Origin: Verrucomicrobiota bacterium
GTDB lineage: Bacteria; Verrucomicrobiota; Verrucomicrobiia; Opitutales; Opitutaceae
Assembly (NCBI GenBank): GCA_023430825.1
Contig: JAEYYL010000220.1
Coordinates: forward strand, 1-53,944
Length of the DNA stretch: 53,944 bases
Direction of reading: 5' to 3'
Under the pieces are notes generated by a model. That model searched no databases, was not told where the DNA came from, and saw nothing but the letters and a program-made list of their open reading frames with translations. Positions 7,915-17,279 of the stretch are shown piece by piece (the stretch's first letter is position 1; each line of letters starts with the position of its first letter). Made by a program: the position numbers and the translations under genes.

Positions 7915-7957
7915 CATTCCCACCCATCCCAACTTTTCCATTTTTCCCGCTTTTCCC
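7915..7957. repeat. iterated-word repeat (TTTTCCC-type)
   Basis: Words TTTTCCATTTTTCCCGCTTT and CATCCCAAC run directly up to the Hsp20-like start codon, leaving no room for a normal ribosome site. Confidence 0.5.
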
Positions 7958-8362
7958 ATGCATACGATCATCCAACCCAGCCGTCCCGCCAGTCGCCACC
8001 GCCGCCCGGCCGCAGCGTCGTCCGCCACGTCGACGTTCCGCCAGCCGAGCTACGACTGCCGCGAGCACCCGGAGGCCGTGAAACTCACGGTCTATATCCC
8101 GGGCGTCGAGGCGACCGGCGTGGAGATCGAAGCGCGCGGCCCCGACCTCGTCGTCACCGCCCGCAAGACTCATTTCGTGCGCGTGAACTGGCAGGCGCTG
8201 CACCTGGAAACCGCCCAGCGCGATTACCAGCTCCGCCTGCGGCTCGGACACGGCATCGACTACCCGGCGCTGCACGCCGAGATCAACGAAGGCGTGCTCA
8301 CCGTCGTGTTGCCGAAGCGTCACTCCGCCGAGGATCACCTCCTCGCACGTCGCGTAGCGTAG
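7958..8362 (+). CDS. Hsp20/alpha-crystallin-like small heat-shock protein
   Basis: 134 residues from ATG 7958. After a basic, low-complexity N-terminus, the alpha-crystallin/CS fold is recognisable: VKLTVYIPGVEATGVEIEAR, then DLVVTARK, YQLRLRLGHGIDYPALHAEI and the closing NEGVLTVVLPK. Hsp20 proteins are ATP-independent holdases. The usual C-terminal IxI motif is not evident, so it may be a divergent member. It stands alone, without dnaK or other chaperone genes nearby. Confidence 0.8.
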   Translation: MHTIIQPSRPASRHRRPAAASSATSTFRQPSYDCREHPEAVKLTVYIPGVEATGVEIEARGPDLVVTARKTHFVRVNWQALHLETAQRDYQLRLRLGHGIDYPALHAEINEGVLTVVLPKRHSAEDHLLARRVA

Positions 8363-8569
8363 GCGAAGGGGAGCGCGTCGGCTGCGGCTCCGCGCTCTCC
8401 TCTCGCCCCGCGTTTTCTCCCGCATCCTCGCGGCGGCCGCTCGTCGGCCGCCGCTTGCTAAAACTTTTTGAATCCGAGTTCCGACTCACGAGTTACATTT
8501 CAAAGACCTTTTAAATTTCACTAAGGTTGTTGGCACAACGATCCGATTTGAAGGTCACCTAACCCCATC

Positions 8570-8764
8570 ATGCCATTCCCCGTTCCATATCACGATACGC
8601 AGCCTGAACAGGCTCCGGCGGCGATTGTGCGGGTTTTGAATCGCGAAGACATTCAGTGGAATCGTCCCCTTTTCAGAGCCCCACCGCTTAACGTCGTTCC
8701 TCCGGTCAAAGACATCGCCGACCTCGTCCGCTCTGTCCGCAAACCCGACGCGATCCTCGGTTAA
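8570..8764 (+). CDS. small hypothetical protein
   Basis: 64 residues, not recognised. It has no signal peptide or membrane segment; it is Pro-rich with a C-terminal amphipathic stretch (VKDIADLVRSVRKPDAI). Reality is supported by its setting: an AT-rich 80-base stretch (8480-8560) suited to a promoter lies upstream, and a strong intrinsic terminator follows 36 bases after the stop, so this looks like a monocistronic unit. Confidence 0.6.
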   Translation: MPFPVPYHDTQPEQAPAAIVRVLNREDIQWNRPLFRAPPLNVVPPVKDIADLVRSVRKPDAILG

Positions 8765-8800
8765 ACGCCGCGTAGTTCCCGCAGCCCTACAGCTTTTCCC

Positions 8801-8831
8801 GCGGCACCGTCCATTCGGTGCCGCTTTTTTT
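8801..8831 (+). terminator. rho-independent terminator
   Basis: Perfect stem GCGGCACCG/CGGTGCCGC with a six-base loop, followed by seven T. It ends the small-protein transcript. Confidence 0.9.
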
Positions 8832-8839
8832 GCGCCCCT

Positions 8840-9709
8840 TCACCGTTCCGGCACCAGCCACTCCACCGTCGATCCGCCGCCCGGCGCCTGCGCCAGCCGA
8901 TCCGCCAGCGTCGCGAGCATCGGTTCGGCCACCTTCTCGTAGTGCCACGGTGGATTCACGACCAGCAGCCCGCAGCCGCGCAGCTTGATGTCCGCCTGCT
9001 CGCCCGCGATCGTCAGCTCGAACACCGCCGTCGGCGGCAGCGCCATCGCGCGCAATTCTCCGAAAAACGCCGCCAACCGCGCCCGCTCCGTCAGCGGATA
9101 CCACACCGCGAACACCCCGCCCGCCAGCCGCGCCAGGCCCTCGCGCAACGCCGTCGCCACGTTCGCAAACTCGTCCACGCTCTCGAACGGCGGATCGATC
9201 AACACCAGCGCCCGCCGCTCCGCCGGCGGCAGCATCGCGCGCACGCCGACGTAGCCGTCGATCGCCTGCACCGTTGTCCGCGGCGAAAACCGAAACTCCT
9301 CCGCCAGCGCTGTCGCTTCCTCCGGATGCTTCTCGCAGATCCCCAGCCGGTCCTGCGGGCGCGCGAGCAACCGCACCAGCCACGGCGAGCCCGGGTAAAA
9401 CCGGAGCGTTGCCTCCGCGTTTCCCCGATCGCGGTCGAATTGCCTCACCAGCCCGACATACTCCGCCAGTGCCGCCGGCAACTCTTCCGCGCCCCACAAC
9501 CGCCCGATGCCGTCCGGCCACTCCGGCTGCCGCTCGCGCGAATCCCCGCGTGCCGCCACCTGCAAATCATAGCTCCCGCGGCCCGCATGCGTATCCAGAA
9601 AAAGCACACCTTTCTCCTTCCGCTGCAGCGCGCGCACCAGCTGCACGAGTAGCGCGTGCTTCATCACGTCCGCGAAATTCCCGGCGTGATACTGATGCCG
9701 ATAGTTCAT
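8840..9709 (-). CDS. rlmJ: 23S rRNA (adenine(2030)-N6)-methyltransferase
   Basis: 289 residues. The start MNYRHQYHAGNFADVMKHALL is the RlmJ signature. FLDTHAGRGSYDL is the SAM-binding loop and LIDPPFE is the DPPY-type catalytic motif of N6-adenine methyltransferases. RlmJ methylates A2030 of 23S rRNA. Length and motif order match the family. It is followed upstream, 10 bases away, by the YhcH-like gene on the same strand, so the two may be cotranscribed. Confidence 0.95.
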   Translation of the reverse strand: MNYRHQYHAGNFADVMKHALLVQLVRALQRKEKGVLFLDTHAGRGSYDLQVAARGDSRERQPEWPDGIGRLWGAEELPAALAEYVGLVRQFDRDRGNAEATLRFYPGSPWLVRLLARPQDRLGICEKHPEEATALAEEFRFSPRTTVQAIDGYVGVRAMLPPAERRALVLIDPPFESVDEFANVATALREGLARLAGGVFAVWYPLTERARLAAFFGELRAMALPPTAVFELTIAGEQADIKLRGCGLLVVNPPWHYEKVAEPMLATLADRLAQAPGGGSTVEWLVPER

Positions 9710-9719
9710 CCGTGACGCC

Positions 9720-10226
9720 TCACTCCGCCGCCGCGACCGGCACCTTCACCACCGTCTTGCGCACCAGCGTGTGCGACATCCCTCCGCCCAGACCCGGCAT
9801 GTGCACGTCCGCTGGATAAAACACCGCCACGTCGCCCTCTCCGAGGTGAATCCGCGACGCCTCCGCCGCATCCGCGTGCACGATCAGGTCGCGCTCCGGC
9901 TGATACGCCTCTTTCTCCACCGCGCGCGCCAAATCGATCAGCTCCATCCACTCACCGCCTTCCACGATCACCTGCACGTCGATGAACTTCCGGTGCGATT
10001 CGAAAAACCCCTCCGCCCGCTCCTTCGTGCGATAAGCCTGCTCCAGCGCAAACATCCCCCCGCCGAGTTCGATCCGCTGCGTTTCGCCCAGCGCCACTCC
10101 GCGGATGCGAGCCGACGCCGCCGATCCGGCGCGAAACACCTCATCCAGATAAGCGAATGCCGCGGCGAATTTCTCCGCCGGCAAAGCCTGCGCCCGCACC
10201 GTTGCCATCGATCCGATCAAAGCCAT
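9720..10226 (-). CDS. YhcH/YjgK/YiaL (DUF386) family protein
   Basis: 168 residues from ATG 10226; a second ATG at 10208 is possible. Family features include GGGMFALEQAYRTKERAEGFFESHRKFIDVQVIVEG and DVAVFYPADVHMPGLG, the latter holding a metal-binding cupin His. These cupin proteins occur with sialic acid or other sugar catabolism genes, but none is present here, so the substrate is unknown. It is probably translated just ahead of rlmJ. Confidence 0.85.
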   Translation of the reverse strand: MALIGSMATVRAQALPAEKFAAAFAYLDEVFRAGSAASARIRGVALGETQRIELGGGMFALEQAYRTKERAEGFFESHRKFIDVQVIVEGGEWMELIDLARAVEKEAYQPERDLIVHADAAEASRIHLGEGDVAVFYPADVHMPGLGGGMSHTLVRKTVVKVPVAAAE

Positions 10227-10313
10227 GCCGGACTGCACCGGCGCCCGCCATCGCTGGCAAGCGCCGAACGATTCGCTTGCGCCCGCCGCGCGGCTGCATC
10301 TGTTGCGCACCGC

Positions 10314-11021
10314 ATGAAACCCCTCCCCTTGTTTCTCCTCGCCGTCGCCACCTTGACGGCCCCCGCCGCCCTCCGCGCCGCCGACTTCGAAGGCCAGGTC
10401 CGCATGAAAATGAGCGCCCCCCGCGGCGCCGGCCACGAGATCCAGTATCGCGTGAAACCCGGCTTCGTCCGGACCGAGCTCGAAGCCTCCGGTCAGCAAA
10501 CCGCCATGATCATGGATCTCGCCAAAAAGGAGATGCTCATCCTCATGCCCGCGCAGAAAATGTATATGGTGCAGAGCCTCGACTCCGTGGCCGCCGTCGC
10601 CAACGACGCCGCGGGCGGCGACGAGTTCACCTTCGAGAAAACCGGCGAAACCGCCGAGATCCTCGGCTACGACTGCGTCAAATACGTTTCGAAAAACAAG
10701 GAGCTCACCAGCGACATCTGGGTCACCGAGGAACTCGGCCGCTTCGCGGGCCTCGGCGCCAACGCCAATCCGATGCCCGGCATGGGCGGCCGCCAAAAGG
10801 CTTCCCCCACCGCCGCCTGGGAAAAAGCGCTCGCCGGCAAAAACTTTTTCCCGCTACGCGTCATCTCGCGCAACGCCAAGGGCGAGGAGCAATTCCGTCT
10901 CGAGACGCTCGCCGTCGAAAAAGGCGCGCAACCCGCCGCCCTCTTCGCCGCTCCCGCCGACTACCAACGGCTCGACCTCGGCAATATGATGAAGGGCTTC
11001 GGCCTCCCCGGAAAACGCTGA
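10314..11021 (+). CDS. DUF4412-type exported protein
   Basis: 235 residues. A clear signal peptide (KPLPLFLLAVATLTAPAALRA) precedes a mature domain with repeated beta-strand patterns such as FEGQVRMKMSAP, MIMDLAKKEMLILMPAQKMYM and AEILGYDCVKYVSKNK. This matches the DUF4412 layout: periplasmic, outer-membrane LolA-like beta structure, function unknown. It has low-complexity Gly/Met near residues 150-160. It is a single gene between oppositely oriented neighbours. Confidence 0.75.
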   Translation: MKPLPLFLLAVATLTAPAALRAADFEGQVRMKMSAPRGAGHEIQYRVKPGFVRTELEASGQQTAMIMDLAKKEMLILMPAQKMYMVQSLDSVAAVANDAAGGDEFTFEKTGETAEILGYDCVKYVSKNKELTSDIWVTEELGRFAGLGANANPMPGMGGRQKASPTAAWEKALAGKNFFPLRVISRNAKGEEQFRLETLAVEKGAQPAALFAAPADYQRLDLGNMMKGFGLPGKR

Positions 11022-11096
11022 CCGCCCCGCCGCTTCGACGCTGGCCACTCCTGCCCCTGGAGGGCCAAGCTCCGCGCGGCCTCCCCCGAGACCCAA

Positions 11097-11123
11097 AAAG
11101 TAGGGCGGGCTTCAGCCCGCCCT
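11097..11123 (-). terminator. hairpin terminator of the sigma/anti-sigma operon
   Basis: Stem AGGGCGGGC/GCCCGCCCT with a TTCA loop. On the minus strand it is followed by CTAC and five T just after the anti-sigma stop. The same hairpin type is often dispersed, so it may double as a repeat. Confidence 0.6.
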
Positions 11124-11131
11124 CTGCCACA

Positions 11132-11896
11132 CTACAGCACCTGCGCCAGCGCCTCGCGCCCGGCCAGCGTCGCCACCACCACCCGATACACGCCGTTCGA
11201 CCACGACGCCGTCGTGACCTCGCCCCTCTCCGCAAACACCGGCCCCGACCGCGCCGGCAACTCCGGAAAATCCTCGTTTCGCCCGACGTAGCAGTGAAAC
11301 CAAGTGCCGTTGCGCTCGAAACACACCTCGAGCACCGGCCGCTGGTCCAGCCACACCGTGCGGCAGCCCGTGCGTTCCAGCTCCTCGAAATTCACCGGCA
11401 GCGCCCGCGTCAACCGCATCGCTGGATCCGTCATCGCCACCTGCAGCGACGCCAGCGCTGCGCCATGCCCGCCATGCGGCCTCCTTTCCCCCACCTCCTC
11501 CAATGCAAACCGCGCGAGCGGATCGGTCGTCATTGCCGCCACCGCCGGCACGCCGGGCGACGCCCCATCCGTCGTCTTGCGCCAGACCCTCGCACCGCCG
11601 ATCGCTACCGCCACCGCGGCCGCCGCAGCCAGCCACATCGGTTGACGCCACCATGCGCGCCCCGCGCCGCTCACCCGACCGCCCGCCAAAATCACGTCGC
11701 GCAATCCCACCGGCGGCGGAATCGCCGACAGCTTCGCCGACACCACCGTCGTATGCGCCTGCTCGCGCGCGAACCACGCCGCCAACGCCGGGTCCGCCTG
11801 CGCCTGCTTCAACGCCTCCGCGAACATCGCGTCGCCCGCATCGCGCCCGCTGCTGCGATAGCCGCTCAGGATGAATTTCGCCTCTTCGTTCGTCAT
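11132..11896 (-). CDS. putative anti-sigma factor
   Basis: 254 residues. A cytoplasmic N-terminal region (MTNEEAKFILSGYRSSGRDAGD) precedes a single transmembrane helix near 87-100 (WLAAAAAVAVAIGGA) and a C-terminal periplasmic part of about 150 residues. This topology and its four-base overlap with an ECF sigma gene are the basis for the call; no zinc-binding HxxxCxxC motif is present, so the mechanism differs from ZAS anti-sigma factors. Its extracytoplasmic signal is unknown. Confidence 0.7.
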   Translation of the reverse strand: MTNEEAKFILSGYRSSGRDAGDAMFAEALKQAQADPALAAWFAREQAHTTVVSAKLSAIPPPVGLRDVILAGGRVSGAGRAWWRQPMWLAAAAAVAVAIGGARVWRKTTDGASPGVPAVAAMTTDPLARFALEEVGERRPHGGHGAALASLQVAMTDPAMRLTRALPVNFEELERTGCRTVWLDQRPVLEVCFERNGTWFHCYVGRNEDFPELPARSGPVFAERGEVTTASWSNGVYRVVVATLAGREALAQVL

Positions 11897-12444
11897 GCTT
11901 GTGTCCTCCCCACCGCCCCCGTGAACGGCACCACTTTCGCCCGCGACGCGCTTTCCTCCCGCCCCAGCACACCCCGCAATTGCGCTTTCCCGCGCGACAA
12001 CCGCGACATCACCGTGCCGATCGGCACCTCCAGCATGTCCGCGATTTCCTGATACGACAGATCGTCCAGGTAAAACAACGTCAGCGGCACCCGAAACACC
12101 TCGTCCACGTTCTGCAACGCCGCCACCACCGCCGCCGCGTCCATGCGCGCGACGCGGTCCACGTCCTCCGCCGTCACCTCCGCCTCTCCCGGCGGCAGAT
12201 CCTCCAGCGACGACGCCCGCGCGTCCCGCCGCCTGCCCCGCAAAAACTCGCGATACAGCGTCGTGAACAACCACGCCTTCGCCTTCGCCGCCTCGCGCAA
12301 CCCATGTCCTTTCGTCGCCCAGATGAAAAACGTCTGCTGCACGAGATCCCCCGCGTCCGCTGGCTTCTTCGCGAGACTCAGCGCGAAGCGATACAGCGGG
12401 GCGTAGTGCGCATCCACCAATTGCGTAAAGACGTCGGAACTCAT
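11893..12444 (-). CDS. ECF-type RNA polymerase sigma factor
   Basis: 183 residues. Region 2 (YAPLYRFALSLAKKPADAGDLVQQTFFIWA) and region 4 (LSYQEIADMLEVPIGTVMSRLSRGKAQLR) are both clear. It has a good ribosome site (AGGAG a few bases before the ATG), one of the few in the window. The stop codon overlaps the anti-sigma start (TCAT at 11893-11896), the usual coupled arrangement. Promoter targets cannot be told from the sequence. Confidence 0.92.
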   Translation of the reverse strand: MSSDVFTQLVDAHYAPLYRFALSLAKKPADAGDLVQQTFFIWATKGHGLREAAKAKAWLFTTLYREFLRGRRRDARASSLEDLPPGEAEVTAEDVDRVARMDAAAVVAALQNVDEVFRVPLTLFYLDDLSYQEIADMLEVPIGTVMSRLSRGKAQLRGVLGREESASRAKVVPFTGAVGRTQA

Positions 12445-12534
12445 GCAGGTTCTCCTACGAGCGCCGCGCGCCGTCGTTTATTCCCGCGAAACCGGTGAAG
12501 CCCGACCTCCCGGCGGGCCGTGTCCCGCGTCCGC

Positions 12535-14331
12535 TCACTCGAACAACGGCACCAGTTTCATCGCGATCACATCGACGAGCCCCTTGTCCGTCAGTCGCAG
12601 CTCCGGAATCACTGACAGCGGCAGCAGGTTGAACCCCATGTAAGGCACCTTGCAGCCCAGCTTCCGCCACGCGCGTTTCAACGCCGTCGTTTCCTTCGCG
12701 ACCACCGTCGCCCGCTTGTCCGACAACAACCCCGCCACCGGCAACGCCACGCTCGCGAGCACTTTCCCGCCGCGCACCACACACACGCCGCCGCGCAATT
12801 TCTTCACCGTCGCCAGCGCGAGCTGCAGGTCCTTTTCGTTCGTCCCAGCGAGCACGATGTTGTGCGCATCGTGACCCACGCTGCTCGCCACCGCGCCGTC
12901 GCGCAGCCCGAAATCGCGCAACAACCCGTGCGCCACCGCGCCGTTCTTCCCGTGACGCTCGACCACCGTGAGAAAACACATCCCGTGCTCCGCGAAATGC
13001 TCCGCCCAGCTCTTCCCCGGCGCGAGCGCCACGCGATCCCGCGCCGTCACGATCCCCGGCGGCACCACGCGAATCACGTTCGCCGTCGCTTCCTTCGCCG
13101 GCAGCGCCGGCGTCAGCTTCACGCGCGCCGGCAGCTTCACCGTGCGATACGCCGCCGCCGGATAACGATAGCGTTTGCTCAGCGCCCGCTCGAGCAGCGG
13201 CGTGATCCGCTTCCGCTCGACCATCAGCTCGCCGCCATACCACGTGTTCTGCACCTCGAGCGCGTCGTTCAACAACACGAGATCCGCGCGACGCGCCGGC
13301 CCGAGCCCGCCGAACTCGCCGTCCTTCGCATAACGCGTCGCCGGATGCAGCGAGCCGAGGCTCCACGCCGTCGTCGTCTTCAGCCCCGCGGCCACCGCCT
13401 GCCGCACCACCCAGTCCATGCCGAACAAGAAAAGGTCGTCCGCGTCGCGGTCATCCGTGCACACGCAAACCCGCTTCGGATTCGCCCCGAGCTCGGTCAC
13501 CGCCTTGATCGCCTGCGGCAGCGAATGCCACGGCGTCTGCGGATTTCCCCCGCGCAGGAAAATCCACACGCCCGCCTCCAGGAAATCGTTCGCGATCTCC
13601 CGATCGATCGCCTCGTGCGTATCCGTGATCCCACTCGCCGCGCCCGCCGCGACGAACTCCCGCCCGTAAATGTGTCCGCACACCGGCCGCCCGCGCTTCA
13701 ACGCCTCCGCCAAAATCGCATGACTCCGCGCATCGCCCAACGCCACCGACACGTAATCCATCTTCTCGCCCAACGCCGCCGCTTCCGGCCAGCGATCGAA
13801 AATCCCCCCGATCTTCTCCGGCGTCAGATCGCCGCCCGCCGTTTCGAGTTCCGCATTCGTCGCCGGCACCGTGCTCGGCACCGTCAGATAAATCGACAGC
13901 GGCGCCTGCCGCGCGTCCTCCAGCATCCACTCGATCCCCGCCACGTCGCACACGTTGCCGATCTCGTGGCTGTCGCAAAACACCGTCGTCGTGCCGTTCA
14001 ACAGCGCCGCCTCCGCAAACGCGCACGCCGTCATCATGCTGCTCTCGATGTGCACGTGCGGATCGACCAGCCCCGGCGCCACGATCCCACCCCGCGCGTC
14101 GTAGATTTTCGCCGCGCCGAGTTTCGCCTTCTTGAACGTCCCCGCCGGCCGCACGGCGGCGATCCGGCCGCCCTTGATCCAGATTTCCTGCGCCCGATGA
14201 ATCCGCTCCGTGTAGGTCGACAGCACGCGCGCGCCCGTGATTACCAGATCCGGCGCCTCCCGTCCCATCGCCACGGCGGCCAGCGAACGGGTCATCGTAT
14301 GAAGTGGGGCGACGGAGAAGCGTGTGATCAT
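12535..14331 (-). CDS. ade: adenine deaminase
   Basis: 598 residues. It is a metal-dependent amidohydrolase with [14 protein letters not shown] (HxH metal ligands), [18 protein letters not shown], and [10 protein letters not shown] near residue 490, all characteristic of Ade (adenine to hypoxanthine plus ammonia; purine salvage). An internal ATG at 14295 ([17 protein letters not shown]) resembles the usual N-terminus better, so the first 12 residues may not be translated. Length is close to the bacterial family. Confidence 0.93.
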   Translation of the reverse strand: MITRFSVAPLHTMTRSLAAVAMGREAPDLVITGARVLSTYTERIHRAQEIWIKGGRIAAVRPAGTFKKAKLGAAKIYDARGGIVAPGLVDPHVHIESSMMTACAFAEAALLNGTTTVFCDSHEIGNVCDVAGIEWMLEDARQAPLSIYLTVPSTVPATNAELETAGGDLTPEKIGGIFDRWPEAAALGEKMDYVSVALGDARSHAILAEALKRGRPVCGHIYGREFVAAGAASGITDTHEAIDREIANDFLEAGVWIFLRGGNPQTPWHSLPQAIKAVTELGANPKRVCVCTDDRDADDLFLFGMDWVVRQAVAAGLKTTTAWSLGSLHPATRYAKDGEFGGLGPARRADLVLLNDALEVQNTWYGGELMVERKRITPLLERALSKRYRYPAAAYRTVKLPARVKLTPALPAKEATANVIRVVPPGIVTARDRVALAPGKSWAEHFAEHGMCFLTVVERHGKNGAVAHGLLRDFGLRDGAVASSVGHDAHNIVLAGTNEKDLQLALATVKKLRGGVCVVRGGKVLASVALPVAGLLSDKRATVVAKETTALKRAWRKLGCKVPYMGFNLLPLSVIPELRLTDKGLVDVIAMKLVPLFE

Positions 14332-14393
14332 GCCCCCACTAGAAACAATCCCGCCCGCAGCGAAAGCGCGTTTTCACGCCCCCACCCAACTCC

Positions 14394-15248
14394 TTACGCG
14401 CCCTCGCCCACCAGACCGCGCCGCCGCCGCGCCACCCACAACCCGTGCTTCGGCGCCGCCACCAGCGTCACCACGAAGATCAGCGCCTGCAGCAGCACGA
14501 TGCACGCCCCCGTCGACGCGTTGATGAAAAAGCTCAGGTAAACGCCCGCGAAACTCGAAAACACCGCGCTCGCGACCGCGATCCCCAGCATCCGCCCAAA
14601 ACGATCCGTCAGCAAAAAGCCGATACACCCGGGCGTCACCAGCATCGCAATCACCAGGATGATCCCCACCGCCTTCAACGACACCACGATCGTTACCGCC
14701 AGCAGCGACAGCAGCAGATAATACAACATCCCCGTCCGCAGCCCGATCGTCCGCGCATGCGCCGCGTCGAAACAGAACAGCAGCAGATCTCGCCGCAGCG
14801 CCAGCACCACCGCGAGCGTCACCCCGCCAACGATCAGCGTGTCGCGCAGATCCCCCGCCGCCAGCCCGAGGATGTTGCCAAATAGAATATGATCCAGATG
14901 CAGGTCGCTCGGGACTTTCGTGAACAGCACCAGCCCGAACGCGAACATCCCCGTGAACACCACGCCCATCACCGTATCCTCCTTCACGCGGCTGTTCGCT
15001 TTCACATAACCGGTCAGCACCGCGCACAACAACCCCGACGCCACCGCGCCGATCGCCAGCGGAATGCCGATCGCATACGCGATCACGATCCCCGGCAGCA
15101 CCGCGTGCGAAATCGCATCGCCCATCAGCGACCAGCCTTTCAACACGAGAAAACACGACAGCACCGCGCACACCGCACCGATCGCGACGCCCACGATCAT
15201 CGCCTCGACCATGAACGGATACTGAAACGGCTCGAGCAATCCGTTCAT
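14394..15248 (-). CDS. metal ABC transporter permease (Mn/Zn/Fe, ABC-3 family), second
   Basis: 284 residues with about eight hydrophobic helices. Family motifs GWSLMGDAISHAVLPGIVIAY and LKAVGIILVIAMLVTPGCIGFLLTDRF are typical of ZnuB/MntB/SitC-type permeases. It is the last gene of a minus-strand operon and a close paralogue of the preceding permease, so the pair likely forms a heterodimeric channel. The C-terminus is Arg-rich. Confidence 0.92.
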   Translation of the reverse strand: MNGLLEPFQYPFMVEAMIVGVAIGAVCAVLSCFLVLKGWSLMGDAISHAVLPGIVIAYAIGIPLAIGAVASGLLCAVLTGYVKANSRVKEDTVMGVVFTGMFAFGLVLFTKVPSDLHLDHILFGNILGLAAGDLRDTLIVGGVTLAVVLALRRDLLLFCFDAAHARTIGLRTGMLYYLLLSLLAVTIVVSLKAVGIILVIAMLVTPGCIGFLLTDRFGRMLGIAVASAVFSSFAGVYLSFFINASTGACIVLLQALIFVVTLVAAPKHGLWVARRRRGLVGEGA

Positions 15249-15262
15249 GACCGCTCCCCTCC

Positions 15263-15289
15263 GTGGCTCTGCGCGTGAGCGCAGGGACC
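15263..15289. repeat. GTGGCTC hairpin repeat, subtype 1, copy 1
   Basis: Hairpin CTGCGC/GTGA/GCGCAG in a 27-base unit that is identical, 27 of 27, to 32981-33007. It lies between the two permease genes. Confidence 0.85.
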
Positions 15290-15315
15290 GTTGTCCTTCG
15301 GATGACCGCACGCCT

Positions 15316-16182
15316 TCACGACGCTCCTCCTTCCATCGCCGCCGCCCGCTGCCGCGCCCGCGCCGCCCGCATCCCATGCTTCGGCGCCCACACCAATGCG
15401 ATCACGAACAACGCACTTTGCAGCGTCACGATGCAACCGCCCGTCGACCCGTCGAAGAAGTAGCTCGCATACGCCCCGACCAGCGACGTCCCCGCGCCCA
15501 TCGCCACCGCGATCCCGATCATCCGCCCAAAACGATCCGTCAACAAATACGCCGTCGCCCCCGGCGTCACCAGCATCGCCACCACCAGCACCGCGCCCAC
15601 CGTCTGCAACGCCGCCACCGCCGTCGCCGATAGCAGCGTGAGCAGCAGCCCGTGCAGCACCGTCGTGTTCAACCCCAGCGCCCGCGCCTGGTTCGGATCG
15701 AAGCAGAACAGCAGCAAATCACGCCACTTCACGCCGAGCACCACGAGCGTCACCGCCGAGATCAGCAAGACCTGCACGATATCCGCATCCGAAATCCCTA
15801 AAATATTTCCGAACACGATCGACTTCAGGTCCACCTGGCTCGGATACAGCGAAATCAAAAACAACCCGAACGCGAAGAACGCCGTGAACACGACGCCGAT
15901 CACCGCGTCCTCGCGGAGCCGCGTCTTGGTTTTCACGAATCCCATCCCCGCCGCCGCCAGCAGTCCCGTCAGAAACGCTCCCGCCGCGAACGGCCACCCG
16001 ATGTAATATGCGATCGCCACGCCCGGCACGACCGAGTGCGACAGCGCATCGCCCATCAGCGACCACCCCCGCAGCGTGATGAAACACGACAGAAACGCGC
16101 ACACGCCTCCGACCACGCCACTCACCAGAATGGCCTTCAGCATGTAGTCATACTGCAACGGCGTGAGCAGCGTCTCGATCAT
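15316..16182 (-). CDS. metal ABC transporter permease (Mn/Zn/Fe, ABC-3 family), first
   Basis: 288 residues from ATG 16182. Motifs GWSLMGDALSHSVVPGVAIAYY and LQTVGAVLVVAMLVTPGATAYLLTDRF match the ABC-3 permease family. It sits between the ATPase and the second permease on the same strand. An upstream TTG would add three residues and is less likely. Confidence 0.92.
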   Translation of the reverse strand: MIETLLTPLQYDYMLKAILVSGVVGGVCAFLSCFITLRGWSLMGDALSHSVVPGVAIAYYIGWPFAAGAFLTGLLAAAGMGFVKTKTRLREDAVIGVVFTAFFAFGLFLISLYPSQVDLKSIVFGNILGISDADIVQVLLISAVTLVVLGVKWRDLLLFCFDPNQARALGLNTTVLHGLLLTLLSATAVAALQTVGAVLVVAMLVTPGATAYLLTDRFGRMIGIAVAMGAGTSLVGAYASYFFDGSTGGCIVTLQSALFVIALVWAPKHGMRAARARQRAAAMEGGAS

Positions 16183-16183
16183 G

Positions 16184-16306
16184 ACGGGCAATCGTGAAAT
16201 CGGGCACCGGTCATCTGAAATCGAAAATCGTCCAACCGCCCTCGCGCGCCCGGGCCTTTCAAATTTCCCAATGCCCGATTCCCGATGCCCGATTTCAAGA
16301 TTTCCC
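16184..16306. repeat. iterated-word inverted repeat (ATCGGGCA-type)
   Basis: The left arm has TGAAATCGGGCACCGG. The right arm has CAATGCCCGATTCCCGATGC and GCCCGATTTCAAG, roughly its reverse complement. It fills the gap between ATPase and permease genes within one operon. Confidence 0.7.
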
Positions 16307-16315
16307 CCCGCACCT

Positions 16316-17230
16316 TCACACGTCTTCCTCCCCCTCCGCCCGCTTCTTCACCACATCCTCACGCCCGCGGCGCTCGCTGTATTCCACGTGGCCGCCCTTG
16401 CCAAACACCAGCGGACGCTCGTCGTCCGTGAGCAGCGTGACCGCCCGGCCGTCGTGTTTCTGCACCGTCGATTCGCCAAACCGGAAATGCCGCAACACGC
16501 CACCGAACGCCGCCAGCAAATTTTCCTCGTTGAACACTTCGCTCGTCGCACCCGCCGCCACCACCGTGCGCTTGATCAACACCACCTGATCGCAGAACTC
16601 CGGCACCGATCCGAGATTGTGCGTCGACACGAGCATCACGTGACCTTCCTCGCGCAGTTCCTTCAGCAGCGCGATGATCGCCATCTCCGTGTTCACATCC
16701 ACGCCCGTGAACGGCTCGTCCAGCAGGATCACGCGTCCACGCTGCGCCAGTGCACGCGCCAGAAACACCCGTTTGCGCTGCCCGCCCGACAACTCGCCGA
16801 TCTGCCGCTCGCGAAACTCCAGCATCCCCACGCGCTTCAAGCTCTCCTCCGCAATCCGCCGATCCTCCGCCCGCGGAATCCGCAGGAAATTCATGTAGCC
16901 GTAACGCCCCATCAACACCACATCCCACACGCTCACCGGAAAACTCCAATCTACCTCCTCCGCCTGCGGCACGTAAGCCACCAGGTTTTCCTTCAACGCC
17001 GCCTTCACCGCGCGCCCGCCGATCCGCACCGCGCCGACCGTCGGCCGCACCAAGCCCATGATCGCCTTGAACAGCGTCGACTTCCCACTGCCGTTCACAC
17101 CGACGAGCGCACAAATCGTCCCGCCCTTCAGCGAAAACGACGCATCGCGCAGCCCGACGTGACCGTTCGGATAGCTCACGGTCACACGGTCGACGACCAG
17201 CTCGAGCGTTTCCTGCGTTTCAGTCTTCAT
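16316..17230 (-). CDS. metal ABC transporter ATP-binding protein
   Basis: 304 residues from ATG 17230. It shows Walker A (GVNGSGKST), signature [15 protein letters not shown], Walker B ([12 protein letters not shown]) and switch His (VSTHN), with the [27 protein letters not shown]-loop region typical of Mn/Zn importers. After about residue 250 there is a C-terminal extension ending in charged residues ([10 protein letters not shown]) that is longer than usual. An upstream in-frame start exists but reads through a hairpin repeat, so it is rejected. Confidence 0.93.
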   Translation of the reverse strand: MKTETQETLELVVDRVTVSYPNGHVGLRDASFSLKGGTICALVGVNGSGKSTLFKAIMGLVRPTVGAVRIGGRAVKAALKENLVAYVPQAEEVDWSFPVSVWDVVLMGRYGYMNFLRIPRAEDRRIAEESLKRVGMLEFRERQIGELSGGQRKRVFLARALAQRGRVILLDEPFTGVDVNTEMAIIALLKELREEGHVMLVSTHNLGSVPEFCDQVVLIKRTVVAAGATSEVFNEENLLAAFGGVLRHFRFGESTVQKHDGRAVTLLTDDERPLVFGKGGHVEYSERRGREDVVKKRAEGEEDV

Positions 17231-17240
17231 CGGTTCAAAA

Positions 17241-17264
17241 GGTAGGAGCCTGCTTGCAGGCGAT
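17241..17264. repeat. GGTAGGAGCCTGC hairpin repeat, copy 1
   Basis: Stem GCCTGC/GCAGGC with a two-base loop. Relatives lie at 27200-27223 and 51023-51046, plus an inverted copy at 51089-51115. Confidence 0.75.
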
Positions 17265-17279
17265 AAGACGCTTTCGGCC

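Larger units (their letters stand above)
7487..7957. other. gap of 471 bases without a supportable gene
   Basis: It holds a word repeat (7536-7607), a sigma-54-like promoter match (7656-7672) and a second word repeat (7915-7957). Open frames here show no codon pattern or similarity I recognise. Confidence 0.6.
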
